From an uncultured Alphaproteobacteria bacterium (GTDB lineage: Bacteria > Pseudomonadota > Alphaproteobacteria > Caulobacterales > Parvularculaceae), in contig CADEDN010000001.1 of NCBI GenBank assembly GCA_902826095.1, positions 1 to 64,000 of the forward strand: 64,000 nucleotides of DNA, read 5' to 3'. The translations under genes and the position numbers were made by a program. Shown here piece by piece: positions 35,082-43,878 of this stretch. Below the pieces are notes generated by a model, which ran no database searches, was not told the DNA's origin, and saw only the letters and a list, made by a program, of their open reading frames with translations. Every line of letters begins with the position of its first letter. Positions within the stretch are counted from its first letter, which is position 1.

Positions 35082-37472
35082 ATGTCTGAGATCGCCAAAT
35101 ACGCCGTCCTGCCGCTTCGCGACATCGTCGTTTTCCCGACGATGGTTATCCCTCTCTTTGTCGGCCGCGACAAATCCGTGCGCGCACTCGAACATGTGAT
35201 GGAGCACGACAAGAAGATTCTCCTCGTCGCGCAAAAAGATGCAAGCGACAACGACCCCAAGGCCGACGGCATTTACGCGGTCGGCGTCATCGCATCCGTG
35301 CTGCAATTGCTCAAACTGCCCGACGGCACGGTGAAAGTGCTTGTCGAAGGCGAAGAGCGCGCGAAGGTCGAACGATTCACGAAGACCGACGATTATTTTG
35401 AGGCTGAAGCCTCGACGCCGCCGGAGATCGAGAGCGAGGACGCGGAGCTTGACGGCCTGTCGCGCTCCGTCATCACCCAGTTTGAATCTTACGGCAAACT
35501 CAACAAGCGCGTGCCGCCGGAAGTGCTGGTGTCGGTCAATTCAATTGACGATGCGGCGCAGCTCGCTGATACGGTCGCCTCGCATCTCAACATCAAGATT
35601 TCCGACAAGCAGGAATTGCTTGAAATCTTCGACGTCGCGCAACGCCTTGAGCGCGTCTATGCGCTGATGGAAGGCGAGATGAGCGTCCTCCAGGTGGAGA
35701 AGAAGATCCGCAACCGCGTGAAGCGGCAGATGGAGAAGACGCAGCGCGAATATTACCTTAACGAGCAGATGAAGGCGATCCAGAAAGAACTCGGCGAGGG
35801 CGATGAAGCCCGCGACGAGATCGCCGAAATCGAAGAGCGAATCAAAAAGACGAAACTGTCGAAGGAGGCGCGCGCCAAGGCGGAAGCCGAAGTCAAAAAG
35901 CTTCGCCAGATGTCGCCGATGTCGGCGGAGTCGACGGTAGTGCGCAATTATCTCGACTGGATGCTGTCGATTCCCTGGAACAATAAATCGAAAATCAAGC
36001 ACGATCTTGAGAAAGCGCAGTCGATCCTCGACGCCGATCACTACGGGCTCGATAAGGTCAAAGAGCGCATCCTCGAATATCTCGCCGTGCAAAAACGCAT
36101 GGGAACGCTGAAAGGTCCGATTCTGTGTCTCGTCGGCCCGCCGGGCGTCGGCAAGACTTCGCTTGGGAAATCGATCGCGGCGGCGACGGGGCGCGAATTT
36201 GTGCGTGTTTCGCTCGGCGGCGTGCGCGACGAAGCGGAGATCCGCGGACATCGCCGCACCTATATCGGCTCGATGCCCGGCAAGGTCATCCAGTCGATGA
36301 AGAAGGCGAAGAAATCGAACCCGCTCTTCCTTCTCGATGAAATCGACAAAATGGGCCAGGACTTCCGCGGCGATCCGTCGTCGGCGCTATTGGAGGTGCT
36401 CGATCCTGAACAGAACTCGACATTCGCCGATCACTATCTCGAAGTCGAATACGATCTGTCGGACGTCTTGTTCATCACGACGGCGAACAGTCTCAACATG
36501 CCGCAGCCGCTCCTCGACCGGATGGAGATCATCCGTATTCCGGGGTACACGGAAGATGAGAAGCGCGAAATCGCGCGCCGCCACCTGATCCCGAAGCTGA
36601 TGAAGGATCACGGTCTCAAGGCGTCAGAGTGGAAGCTGACGGATGACGGGCTGATGGAGCTGATCCGGCGTTACACGCGCGAAGCCGGCGTTCGAAGCCT
36701 TGAACGCGAACTTGCGCGTCTCGCTCGCAAGGCGGTGCGCGAGATCGAGACCGGGAAAGCGAAAAAGGTCGAGATCACCGCGCAAAACCTCGGCGATTAC
36801 GCCGGGGTCACGAAGTACCGCTATGGCGAAATCGACGGCGAAGACCGCGTAGGCGTTGTCACCGGGCTCGCCTGGACGTCGGTCGGCGGCGACATCTTGA
36901 CGATCGAGGCTGTGAAGATGCCGGGCAAGGGCCGCATGACCCCGACCGGCAATCTCAAGGAAGTGATGAAGGAATCGGTTTCAGCGGCGTCCTCTTATGT
37001 GAGAAGCCGGGCGACGGATTTCGGCATCGAGCCGCCGGTATTCGACAAGACGGACATCCACATTCACGTCCCGGAAGGCGCGACGCCGAAGGACGGCCCG
37101 TCAGCGGGCGTCGCGATGGCGACGACGATCGTCTCCGTGCTGACGGGCGTGCCGGTTCACAAGGATATCGCCATGACGGGCGAGATCTCTCTTCGCGGCC
37201 GCGTTCTCGCAATCGGCGGACTCAAGGAGAAGCTGCTGGCGGCGCTGCGGGCGGGCATCAAGACGGTGCTGATCCCTGAAGAAAACGAAAAAGATTTGGC
37301 CGAGATTCCGGACAACGTGAAGAAGGGTCTGAAGATCATCCCCGTCGGACGCGTCGACGAAGTGCTCGCACACGCTTTGACCCGGCCGCTCACGCCGATC
37401 GAATGGTCGGAGCCGGTGTCGCCGCCCATCGCCAAAGAGGTCGACGCCGGCGACAACGTCGTCACTCATTGA
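35082..37472 (+). CDS. lon: ATP-dependent protease Lon
   Basis: 796 residues from [16 protein letters not shown]-terminal substrate-binding domain, AAA+ module with Walker [10 protein letters not shown] (352-360) and Walker [10 protein letters not shown], and C-terminal protease domain with catalytic Ser674 (PKDGPSAG) plus a Lys later in [21 protein letters not shown] six bases upstream is in frame, but the ATG has better spacing to AAGGA. Cytoplasmic quality-control protease. Ends before a strong terminator. Confidence 0.97.
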   Translation: MSEIAKYAVLPLRDIVVFPTMVIPLFVGRDKSVRALEHVMEHDKKILLVAQKDASDNDPKADGIYAVGVIASVLQLLKLPDGTVKVLVEGEERAKVERFTKTDDYFEAEASTPPEIESEDAELDGLSRSVITQFESYGKLNKRVPPEVLVSVNSIDDAAQLADTVASHLNIKISDKQELLEIFDVAQRLERVYALMEGEMSVLQVEKKIRNRVKRQMEKTQREYYLNEQMKAIQKELGEGDEARDEIAEIEERIKKTKLSKEARAKAEAEVKKLRQMSPMSAESTVVRNYLDWMLSIPWNNKSKIKHDLEKAQSILDADHYGLDKVKERILEYLAVQKRMGTLKGPILCLVGPPGVGKTSLGKSIAAATGREFVRVSLGGVRDEAEIRGHRRTYIGSMPGKVIQSMKKAKKSNPLFLLDEIDKMGQDFRGDPSSALLEVLDPEQNSTFADHYLEVEYDLSDVLFITTANSLNMPQPLLDRMEIIRIPGYTEDEKREIARRHLIPKLMKDHGLKASEWKLTDDGLMELIRRYTREAGVRSLERELARLARKAVREIETGKAKKVEITAQNLGDYAGVTKYRYGEIDGEDRVGVVTGLAWTSVGGDILTIEAVKMPGKGRMTPTGNLKEVMKESVSAASSYVRSRATDFGIEPPVFDKTDIHIHVPEGATPKDGPSAGVAMATTIVSVLTGVPVHKDIAMTGEISLRGRVLAIGGLKEKLLAALRAGIKTVLIPEENEKDLAEIPDNVKKGLKIIPVGRVDEVLAHALTRPLTPIEWSEPVSPPIAKEVDAGDNVVTH

Positions 37473-37487
37473 TTTTCAAAGCCTGAA

Positions 37488-37513
37488 ACAGCGCCTTCGG
37501 GCGCTGTCTTTTC
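37488..37513 (+). terminator. intrinsic terminator after lon
   Basis: 8-bp perfect stem ACAGCGCC (37488-37495) / GGCGCTGT (37500-37507) around a TTCG tetraloop, followed by CTTTTC. Begins 16 bp after the lon stop. Confidence 0.85.
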
Positions 37514-37538
37514 ATTCCTGACCGCCTTATTGTTGTGG

Positions 37539-38810
37539 ATGAAGGACAGCCGAAGGGGCCAGATCGTGACTTGGCTGGACGATCAATTCCTTCATCTGCT
37601 CTCCCGACTGCTGTCGTCCGTCATCAAGCGCGGCTCGCTCGTGATGGTTGACGCTTCGGGAGCCGAACGCCGCTTCGGGTCGCCGCCCGGGCCGAGCGTC
37701 CGTTTTCGTCTGCATGACAAGGAGCTCTATCGAAAAATTCTGTTGAACCCGGAACTGGCGGTCGGCGAAGCCTATATGGACGCTCGTTTTGAGATCGTGG
37801 ACGGATCGCTTGGCGATTTCCTTGAAATATTCCACATGAACAGCGCAAATTTGCGCGCAGCGCCGACGCAGCGGGCGATCGGCGAAATCTTGCGGCGGAC
37901 GCGCTTGCTACAGCAGCATAATCCGGTCGGCCGCGCCCAGCGGAACGTCGCCCATCATTACGACATCTCGAACGACTTTTATAAGATGTTCCTGGACGAG
38001 GATTTGCATTACTCATGCGCCTATTTTGAGCGTGACGGCCAATCTCTCGAAGATGCGCAACAGGCAAAGCTGCGACATGTCGCATCAAAGCTCCTCCTTT
38101 CGCGGGGGATGCGCGTTCTTGATGTCGGAAGCGGGTGGGGCGGGCTCGCGATGCGCCTCGCCGAATGGCGCGGGGTCGATGTCCTCGGCGTCACTCTTTC
38201 ATCGGAACAGGTCACGCTTGCAAATGAGCGCGCGCGAGCGCGCGGGCTACAAGACAAGGTCAGCTTCCGGCTTCAGGATTATCGCGATGTCGAGGGGAGG
38301 TTCGACCGGATTGTCTCGGTCGGCATGTTCGAACATGTCGGCGCGCCGCATTTCGACGAATTTTTTTCAAAGATCCGCGATCTGCTCGCCGACGACGGGG
38401 TCGCCGTCATTCATGCGATCGGCCGCAAGGGAACGCCGCGGGTGACCGGACCTTGGATCAGGAAATACATTTTTCCCGGCGGCTATTCGCCCGCGCTCTC
38501 CGAAACGCTGGCCGCGATTGAAAGGACCGGTCTTTGGGTCTGCGACATCGAAGTCCTTCGGTTGCACTACGCCGATACGCTGAAGGAATGGCGTCGGCGG
38601 TTCCTTGCCCGCCGGGAGGAGGCGCGCGCCATGTTTGATGAGCGCTTTTGCAGAATGTGGGAATTCTATCTGACAACCGCGGAATTCGCCTTCCGGGCCA
38701 GCGGCCATATGGTTTTCCAGATTCAACTCGCGAAATCGCATGCGGCGATTCCAATCCGGCGCGACTATATGCGGGAAGAAGAGCGCGCGCTGAAACACGC
38801 CGGCGCTTGA
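37539..38810 (+). CDS. cyclopropane-fatty-acyl-phospholipid synthase-like methyltransferase
   Basis: 423 residues from the ATG at 37539 (in-frame TTG codons lie at 37530 and 37533). C-terminal SAM-binding domain: VAHHYDISNDFYKMFLDEDLHYSCAYFE, motif I VLDVGSGWGGLAMRLAE, and RFDRIVSVGMFEHVGAPHFDEFF with the family catalytic Glu/His region. N-terminal domain of about 120 residues binds lipid. CFA synthases methylenate cis double bonds of membrane phospholipid acyl chains; a related fatty-acid methyltransferase role is possible. Single gene after the lon terminator. Confidence 0.88.
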   Translation: MKDSRRGQIVTWLDDQFLHLLSRLLSSVIKRGSLVMVDASGAERRFGSPPGPSVRFRLHDKELYRKILLNPELAVGEAYMDARFEIVDGSLGDFLEIFHMNSANLRAAPTQRAIGEILRRTRLLQQHNPVGRAQRNVAHHYDISNDFYKMFLDEDLHYSCAYFERDGQSLEDAQQAKLRHVASKLLLSRGMRVLDVGSGWGGLAMRLAEWRGVDVLGVTLSSEQVTLANERARARGLQDKVSFRLQDYRDVEGRFDRIVSVGMFEHVGAPHFDEFFSKIRDLLADDGVAVIHAIGRKGTPRVTGPWIRKYIFPGGYSPALSETLAAIERTGLWVCDIEVLRLHYADTLKEWRRRFLARREEARAMFDERFCRMWEFYLTTAEFAFRASGHMVFQIQLAKSHAAIPIRRDYMREEERALKHAGA

Positions 38811-38835
38811 TCGGAGAATTGGGGCGGATGAGAAC

Positions 38836-38863
38836 AAAAAAAGCGGCTCAACGTGAGCCGCTT
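38836..38863 (-). terminator. intrinsic terminator of the 45-residue gene
   Basis: Perfect 9-bp stem AAGCGGCTC (38841-38849) / GAGCCGCTT (38855-38863), loop AACGT; on the minus strand it is followed by a run of seven T (plus-strand A at 38836-38842). Located 34 bp past the small gene stop. Confidence 0.85.
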
Positions 38864-38897
38864 GTTTGATTTGACGGGAAGGGGATGGACTTCCGGT

Positions 38898-39035
38898 TTA
38901 TCCGACCGTTGCAATCGCCGCCGGCACTGCGACCACGATCGCGGCGATCGCCATCGCCAGATACAAAACGCCGCGCGCCAATCCGCTGAAGTCAACGCTG
39001 TGGTGACCAGCATGAGGACGAGAAATAACTGCCAT
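38898..39035 (-). CDS. 45-residue single-pass membrane protein
   Basis: Starts MAVISRPHAGHHSVDFSG and then has one hydrophobic helix (about residues 19-44, LARGVLYLAMAIAAIVVAVP). Below usual gene-calling size, but it has an excellent ribosome site (AAGGAG, 6 bases before ATG), a strong dedicated terminator downstream and a structured upstream region. The His-rich N-terminus (HAGHH) would be on the cytoplasmic side if oriented by the positive-inside rule. Function unknown; small one-helix proteins often regulate larger membrane complexes. Confidence 0.75.
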   Translation of the reverse strand: MAVISRPHAGHHSVDFSGLARGVLYLAMAIAAIVVAVPAAIATVG

Positions 39036-39090
39036 GACTCACTCCTTACTCAAAAACAGGACGCTCGGCCGCCGGCACTATTACCCTTGG

Positions 39091-39134
39091 TTGTCATCCA
39101 AATGAGACAAAAACGTCATCGAACTGTCATATAA
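39091..39134. promoter_or_regulatory. PhoB-box-like array of four 11-bp units
   Basis: Four 7-mers spaced exactly 11 bp apart, each followed by a 4-bp A-rich spacer: TTGTCAT (39091), ATGAGAC (39102), ACGTCAT (39113), CTGTCAT (39124, followed by ATAA). The PhoB consensus is CTGTCAT-A/T4 repeated. Lies 56 bp upstream of the minus-strand small gene (possible -10 TAATAG at 39083-39078) and 150 bp upstream of the chorismate mutase gene. Confidence 0.5.
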
Positions 39135-39285
39135 CCCAGGGAACGCCGTTGCGCAAGGGGAAAATTTGGCTTTGAGTTGAATTATCATGTCTTTCAATGC
39201 GTTAACGGCCAAGAACGGCTTGCCGCGGCGATTTGTGTTTGGCCCAGTCCTTCCGGCCTTTGCTCGGGGGCGCTAGGTAGTGGTC

Positions 39286-39630
39286 ATGGCTGACACGAAA
39301 AAAGACGCGATTCCGGCGGAGATTTGCGTCTCCATGGATGAAGTCAGAACCGAAATTGACCGAATTGACCGGGAGTTGGTCGCTTTGGTTGCTGCGAGGC
39401 AGCGTTATATTGAGGCGGCGGCGCGGATTAAGGACGCCGAAAGCGAAGTCCGGGTCGAATGGCGGATCCGCGATGTGGTCGGCAAAGTGCTCGCCGCCGC
39501 TGAGCACGAGGGGCTTTCGAGGCGGATTGCGGAGCCGGTTTGGCGCGAACTCATTGAACGGTGCATTGAGCACGAACGGGACCAATGGCGGGCATTGAGG
39601 GCGTCGACAACTGTAAAAAAAGCTTCCTGA
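39286..39630 (+). CDS. chorismate mutase (AroQ type)
   Basis: 114 residues from the ATG at 39286 (an in-frame GTG lies six bases before). All-helical AroQ fold: MDEVRTEIDRIDRELVALVAARQRYIEAAA with the Arg/Lys active-site residues of the first helix, KDAESEVRVEWRIRDVVGKV, and a C-terminal helix with LIERCIEHERDQW. Converts chorismate to prephenate; the related PchB isochorismate-pyruvate lyases share the same signature and cannot be excluded. Standalone gene before HU. Confidence 0.85.
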   Translation: MADTKKDAIPAEICVSMDEVRTEIDRIDRELVALVAARQRYIEAAARIKDAESEVRVEWRIRDVVGKVLAAAEHEGLSRRIAEPVWRELIERCIEHERDQWRALRASTTVKKAS

Positions 39631-39755
39631 TTGTCGCGTTCGGCGATCGAATCTCGGCAAATCGATGTAGAGCAGGCGCCGGACATCATTTTCGGCGTCA
39701 GTGATAATGAGACCTAGCGCTTTGGAATCCCCTGCAAATCCGGAAAGGGCATCAA

Positions 39756-40028
39756 ATGAACAAGAACGAATTCATCGATCGGGTCGCAGACCTGTCCAAT
39801 ATGAGCAAGGCCGACGCGACGCGCGCGGTGGACGCCGTATTTGATGCGATCACCGCCGCCTTGAAAAAGGGCGACGACGTACGGTTGGTCGGCTTCGGCA
39901 CGTTTTCCGCAACCAAACGCAAGGCGCGGGAAGGCCGGAATCCTCGCACCGGCGAGACGATCCAAATTCCACCTTCGACGCAGCCGAAATTCGCGCCGGG
40001 AAAGGGCCTCAAAGACGCGCTGAATTGA
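39756..40028 (+). CDS. hup: HU DNA-binding protein
   Basis: 90 residues, standard HU length. MNKNEFIDRVADLSNMSKADATRAVDAVFDAITAAL is the dimerisation part; GRNPRTGETIQIP is the DNA-binding arm with the intercalating proline region. In many alphaproteobacteria HU lies directly after lon; here a CFA-synthase-like gene, a small membrane protein gene and a chorismate mutase gene separate them. tRNA-Val follows. Nucleoid architecture; a variant paralogue lies at 5375. Confidence 0.95.
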   Translation: MNKNEFIDRVADLSNMSKADATRAVDAVFDAITAALKKGDDVRLVGFGTFSATKRKAREGRNPRTGETIQIPPSTQPKFAPGKGLKDALN

Positions 40029-40230
40029 TCGAACGCCCGAATTGTCGACTGTGAGTTAGTTTTGGCGGCGGCTGTGCGGTCTCGGGCGGACGCTGTTCCT
40101 CCTCGACCGCGCGCTTCTTGATGCTGCATGATTGACGGGTTAATGGTCGCCCGCGGGACGGTCCTGAAGGCGTTGGGTCGATCGTCAGCTCGCTGCGCAT
40201 GGATTTGCGCTTATGGCGCCGACAAAGGTC

Positions 40231-40306
40231 GGGCGGTTAGCTCAGTTGGCAGAGCGTCTGGTTTACACCCAGCAGGTCGGCGGTTCGAACCCGTCACCGC
40301 CCACCA
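40231..40306 (+). tRNA. tRNA-Val (anticodon TAC)
   Basis: 76 nt with encoded CCA. Acceptor stem GGGCGGT/ACCGCCC pairs fully. D-stem GCTC/GAGC. Anticodon loop TTTACAC (40262-40268) gives TAC, reading GTA/GTG. T-arm GGCGG-TTCGAAC-CCGTC. Outer anticodon pair T/C is a mismatch. Confidence 0.97.
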
Positions 40307-40354
40307 CCAAATTGCGCCGGGCCGAACCGATGATTGTGATTGTGATGCGATCGC

Positions 40355-41767
40355 TTATTTCACCGACCCTTCAAACGGCGCGTTTTCTTGAATTGTCACA
40401 ATACCGGGACCATCCGTCTCAAACATTATGGGATCGCCGGCCTCATCGTTGAAAGGGCCAAGGTCTTGGACCTTGCCGCCGCCTCTTGGTGCAAAATCAA
40501 TTTGGTATCGGCCCGCCGGCAGGCCTTCGACTGAATAGGGACCCCCGCTATTGGTGAGGATCGCCACCATATGGCGCCCATCACTGTTCTTGAACGCGAG
40601 CGGCCGCGCCGTCGATGATAATGCCCGCGCTTCAAGGCGAACCGCGCCTTCACGGACATGACGAAACACCTGCGCCATCGCAACGACATCGGGCTTGATC
40701 GACAGGGCGTCGTGCTGGAATGCGAGAAGATATCCGGGCTTCGTCCTTCCAGAGGCGTCCGTCTTCGCCGCCGCTCCATAGCGTTGCCACGCGGCGGCGC
40801 CGGCTTCGATGTCCGAAAACAGATGATCGACGCGTCCCTGAACATATTCCAGCATTTCAGTCGAAGCGCCCGCTTCTTTCGCTCGAGCATTGATTCCGGC
40901 CAGCGCGCCTTCGGCGCGCGGCCCATCGTAGCGATGATAGGAAATCACATTGAGCAGGCTGAGCGCTCGCTTGTTGCGCGACAGATCGTCAAAATAACGC
41001 GCCGCGCGGCCCGCATGCGCGGTTGACGGCGCGATGTAGCGAGGCCGCAATCCGCGCGCCGCGAGTCTTTCGTTTGTCGCAACCAGCGCGTCTGCAATCG
41101 CTCCGCCCGACCAACGATCGGTATTGTCCGGCTCTAGGATGATTTCGACGAAATCGGGCGTAATTCCGTACTTGTTCGCCAAATGCAAGGCGGCCGCGTC
41201 GATGAGTTCGGCATATTCGGCGGAATTGTCTGCATGCGACAGCCGGCCCTTGAGTTTCGTCCACTTGAAGTCGACATAACACAGGTTGACGATGAGCCTT
41301 TCGCCGCGCGCCTCAAGCAGGCGCTTCATCGGCACCGCCAGATTTTCTACGTAATAGTCGAGCGCTGCGAATTGAAAGCCGCCCGGCGCAAGCGTCTCCG
41401 GATCGTTATTGTCGTTAATCTTTTCGTAAAGATGGTCCTTAAATTGTTGATATCCGATTTCGCCGGTCGTGAATTTCCTCCAATAGTCCGTCGGGTTTTC
41501 TGCGCCGCTCGCGATTTCCAGCCGGATCCGATTTATGCCGACGTCTTTGACCAGGGCCTTGGCGATATCCTCCCGATGGGAAAGCCAGGAACCGTCATAG
41601 CGGTGATTTTCCTTATCCATCTCCCAAATGCGCGGCGCAATTTCCCAGCCGGTCATCGTCTGATGGGTCACGCTTGGGTCAATGAGAATGCGATTGTTGT
41701 CGGCCGACGCGGAACAGGCGAGCGACAATGTCGCGGCAGCCAGAAGCAGTGCAAGGCGGCTTTTCAT
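40355..41767 (-). CDS. secreted clan GH-A glycoside hydrolase
   Basis: 470 residues from MKSRLALLLAAATLSLACSA, a signal peptide. The TIM-barrel part shows TGWEIAPRIWE near the start, INRIRLEIASGAENP, VEIILEPDN (Glu212, likely acid/base) and STEMLEYVQG (Glu304 or Glu307, likely nucleophile). A C-terminal beta-sandwich-like region (about 380-470) follows, as in GH30-type enzymes. A glycosidase at the edge of an exopolysaccharide locus fits trimming or turnover of the polymer made by the cluster. Substrate and exact family not assignable by eye. A longer start at 41893 would precede the signal peptide. Confidence 0.75.
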   Translation of the reverse strand: MKSRLALLLAAATLSLACSASADNNRILIDPSVTHQTMTGWEIAPRIWEMDKENHRYDGSWLSHREDIAKALVKDVGINRIRLEIASGAENPTDYWRKFTTGEIGYQQFKDHLYEKINDNNDPETLAPGGFQFAALDYYVENLAVPMKRLLEARGERLIVNLCYVDFKWTKLKGRLSHADNSAEYAELIDAAALHLANKYGITPDFVEIILEPDNTDRWSGGAIADALVATNERLAARGLRPRYIAPSTAHAGRAARYFDDLSRNKRALSLLNVISYHRYDGPRAEGALAGINARAKEAGASTEMLEYVQGRVDHLFSDIEAGAAAWQRYGAAAKTDASGRTKPGYLLAFQHDALSIKPDVVAMAQVFRHVREGAVRLEARALSSTARPLAFKNSDGRHMVAILTNSGGPYSVEGLPAGRYQIDFAPRGGGKVQDLGPFNDEAGDPIMFETDGPGIVTIQENAPFEGSVK

Positions 41768-41972
41768 CGACAGTCCCCTTTTGGCGCAATCGCGACAATA
41801 ATCTGATTGTCCAGTGCGGACGAGCGCGGCGTCACTGGCCCGAAAGATCGAGATCCGCCCTCTGGTCGCCTTTACGGGGATTCGGTTAACCATTCTTGGC
41901 GAGGATTTGCGCGCGATTTCTGGCCTCTACCTTGCTTTCAAAGGGCGTCATTGACCTTGAAGAGCAAATTGT

Positions 41973-42896
41973 ATGAACAAGCCGCTGGAACGAGAATTGA
42001 CGAAGATTTCGGGATCCAATCTGATGCAGAAAGAATTGGCGGTCGTCGTCCCGGCCTTCAACGAGGCGAAAGCGATCGGAGCGACGATTGGCGCGCTCAG
42101 GTCGATGCTGGAGCGATCAAGGATCGACGGCGAGATCATCGTCATTGACGACGGCTCGAAAGACGGAACGGGCGACGCCGCCGAGGCGTCCGGCGCCCGG
42201 GTGATCAGGCTTGAGGAAAACTCCGGATATGGCTACGCGCTCAAGACCGGGATCGCCGCAACTCAATCGAAGTTTGTCGCAATTGTCGACGCCGACGGCA
42301 CGTATCCTGTCAACAGGATTGCGGACATGCTCGAACTCTGCCGCAATGCTGACATGGTTGTTGGGGACCGCGGCGCGGCGATGAAGAATGTGCCGCTCAT
42401 CAGGCGACCGCCGAAGTGGATTCTCAATACGCTTGCAAACGTTCTCGCGCGGCGGAAGATTCCGGATCTCAATTCCGGTCTCCGCGTCTTCAAGCGCTCG
42501 TCCCTTGAGCGCTTCGTTCAGCTACTGCCGGACGGTTTCTCGTTCACGACGACGATCACCCTGTCGATGATGTGTTCGAATTTGCGCGTCGTCTATACGC
42601 CGATCGAATACGCCAAACGCGTCGGACAATCGTCGATGAAGCCGACGGCGTTCTTCACCTTTATACTGCTTGTGCTGAGGATCATCGTGTTTTTTCAGCC
42701 GCTGCGCGTATTCATGCCGCTTGGCGGAGTTTTATTTCTGCTCGGAACAGCCAAATTCGCGTATGACATCACGAAAATGAATTTGTCTGAAAGCGCCATT
42801 TTCGCGCTTCTTGCAGCGCTTGTCGTCTGGTCGCTCGGGCTGATTGCGGACATGATTTCTCGCCTGCATCTTCGACCGCAAACCCAAAACGACTGA
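41973..42896 (+). CDS. GT2 glycosyltransferase (DPM1-like) with membrane tail
   Basis: 307 residues. GT-A fold: LAVVVPAFNEAKAIGATI, VIDDGSKDGTG and the DxD-type VDADGTYPVNRI. Residues about 225-300 contain two to three hydrophobic helices, as in polyprenyl-phosphate sugar transferases (dolichyl-phosphate mannosyltransferase or ArnC type). It probably makes an undecaprenyl-phosphate sugar used by the GT39-type transferases of the locus. Followed, after TGAAATG, by the flippase-like gene. Confidence 0.88.
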   Translation: MNKPLERELTKISGSNLMQKELAVVVPAFNEAKAIGATIGALRSMLERSRIDGEIIVIDDGSKDGTGDAAEASGARVIRLEENSGYGYALKTGIAATQSKFVAIVDADGTYPVNRIADMLELCRNADMVVGDRGAAMKNVPLIRRPPKWILNTLANVLARRKIPDLNSGLRVFKRSSLERFVQLLPDGFSFTTTITLSMMCSNLRVVYTPIEYAKRVGQSSMKPTAFFTFILLVLRIIVFFQPLRVFMPLGGVLFLLGTAKFAYDITKMNLSESAIFALLAALVVWSLGLIADMISRLHLRPQTQND

Positions 42897-42897
42897 A

Positions 42898-43878
42898 ATG
42901 ACGATGCGCGGCGCGACAAATGACAAGAGCGCGAACCGATTGCGCGGATTGTTTCGCGTCTGCGTATCCGCGCTTGCGCTCATCGTGCTGCTGTTTCTTG
43001 TTCCTGTCGGCGATCTCATTGCGAAAATTGCGGGCGTTTCGCCGGCGCTCTGGGCGGCGGTTCTCGTCGCATTCCTTCTTGGTCATGCGGCGTCCGCAGC
43101 GAAGTGGCGGTGGATGATCGGCGGCGATATCAGCTATCCTCGCGCGCTCAAGGCGCATTTCGCGGGACTTGCCGCAAACCTTGCGCTTCCGGGCGTCGCT
43201 GGCGGCGATATTGTGCGGGCCGGGCTTGTCATGAAAGGCTCCGGCCGCAAGACGGCGCTCGCGGTCGGTTCGCTTGCGGATCGGCTTATCGATACGGCTT
43301 CGCTGATATTTATAGCCGCGATCGGCGCCATATGGCTTAGCGCACGCGGCGGCGTTGATCCGATCGGGCTGGGCGTTGCGGCGGCGCTGACCGCCGCGGT
43401 CGGATTCTTTGGCGTGATTTTCATAGGGCCGCTCGCCGGCCTGATCAGGCGTCTTCCGCCGCGCGGCAAGATTGGCGATGTCGCGTCCGATGTCGCGGAC
43501 GCATTTGAAAATCTTTCGGCGAAGCCCGGCGTTCTCGTCGGGTGCGCCTTGATGTCATTCGGCGTGCAATTCGCTTTCGCATTGCTCAACGGCCTCATTG
43601 CCCAAAATCTTGGGGCGGGGACGTCTCTGTCGTCCTGGGTCTTTGCATGGCCGCTTGCCAAACTTATCGCGACGCTCCCGATCAGCTTCGGCGGCCTGGG
43701 CGTGCGAGAGGCCAGCCTTGCCGGCCTGATGACGCCGCTTGGATACCCGGCCGCAGGCGTTGTCGCAGCCTCTCTTGTTTGGCAAACAATCCAGTACGCC
43801 GCCGGCGGCATAGGCGCGCTTGCGCAAATGGCCGGACGAAACTCAACGCCCGCGGCGGCGGAGACAAATCGTGGATGA
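42898..43878 (+). CDS. flippase-like integral membrane protein (LPG-synthase TM family)
   Basis: 326 residues with about eight hydrophobic helices. Shows the family pattern AHFAGLAANLALPGVAGGDIVRAGLV and LPISFGGLGVREASLAGLMTPLG. Members (UPF0104/AglD-like, N-terminal part of MprF) are thought to move or modify lipid-linked intermediates. Between a GT2 sugar transferase and an FAD oxidoreductase, it may translocate the polyprenyl-linked sugar. Stop overlaps the GTG start region of the next gene. Confidence 0.82.
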   Translation: MTMRGATNDKSANRLRGLFRVCVSALALIVLLFLVPVGDLIAKIAGVSPALWAAVLVAFLLGHAASAAKWRWMIGGDISYPRALKAHFAGLAANLALPGVAGGDIVRAGLVMKGSGRKTALAVGSLADRLIDTASLIFIAAIGAIWLSARGGVDPIGLGVAAALTAAVGFFGVIFIGPLAGLIRRLPPRGKIGDVASDVADAFENLSAKPGVLVGCALMSFGVQFAFALLNGLIAQNLGAGTSLSSWVFAWPLAKLIATLPISFGGLGVREASLAGLMTPLGYPAAGVVAASLVWQTIQYAAGGIGALAQMAGRNSTPAAAETNRG

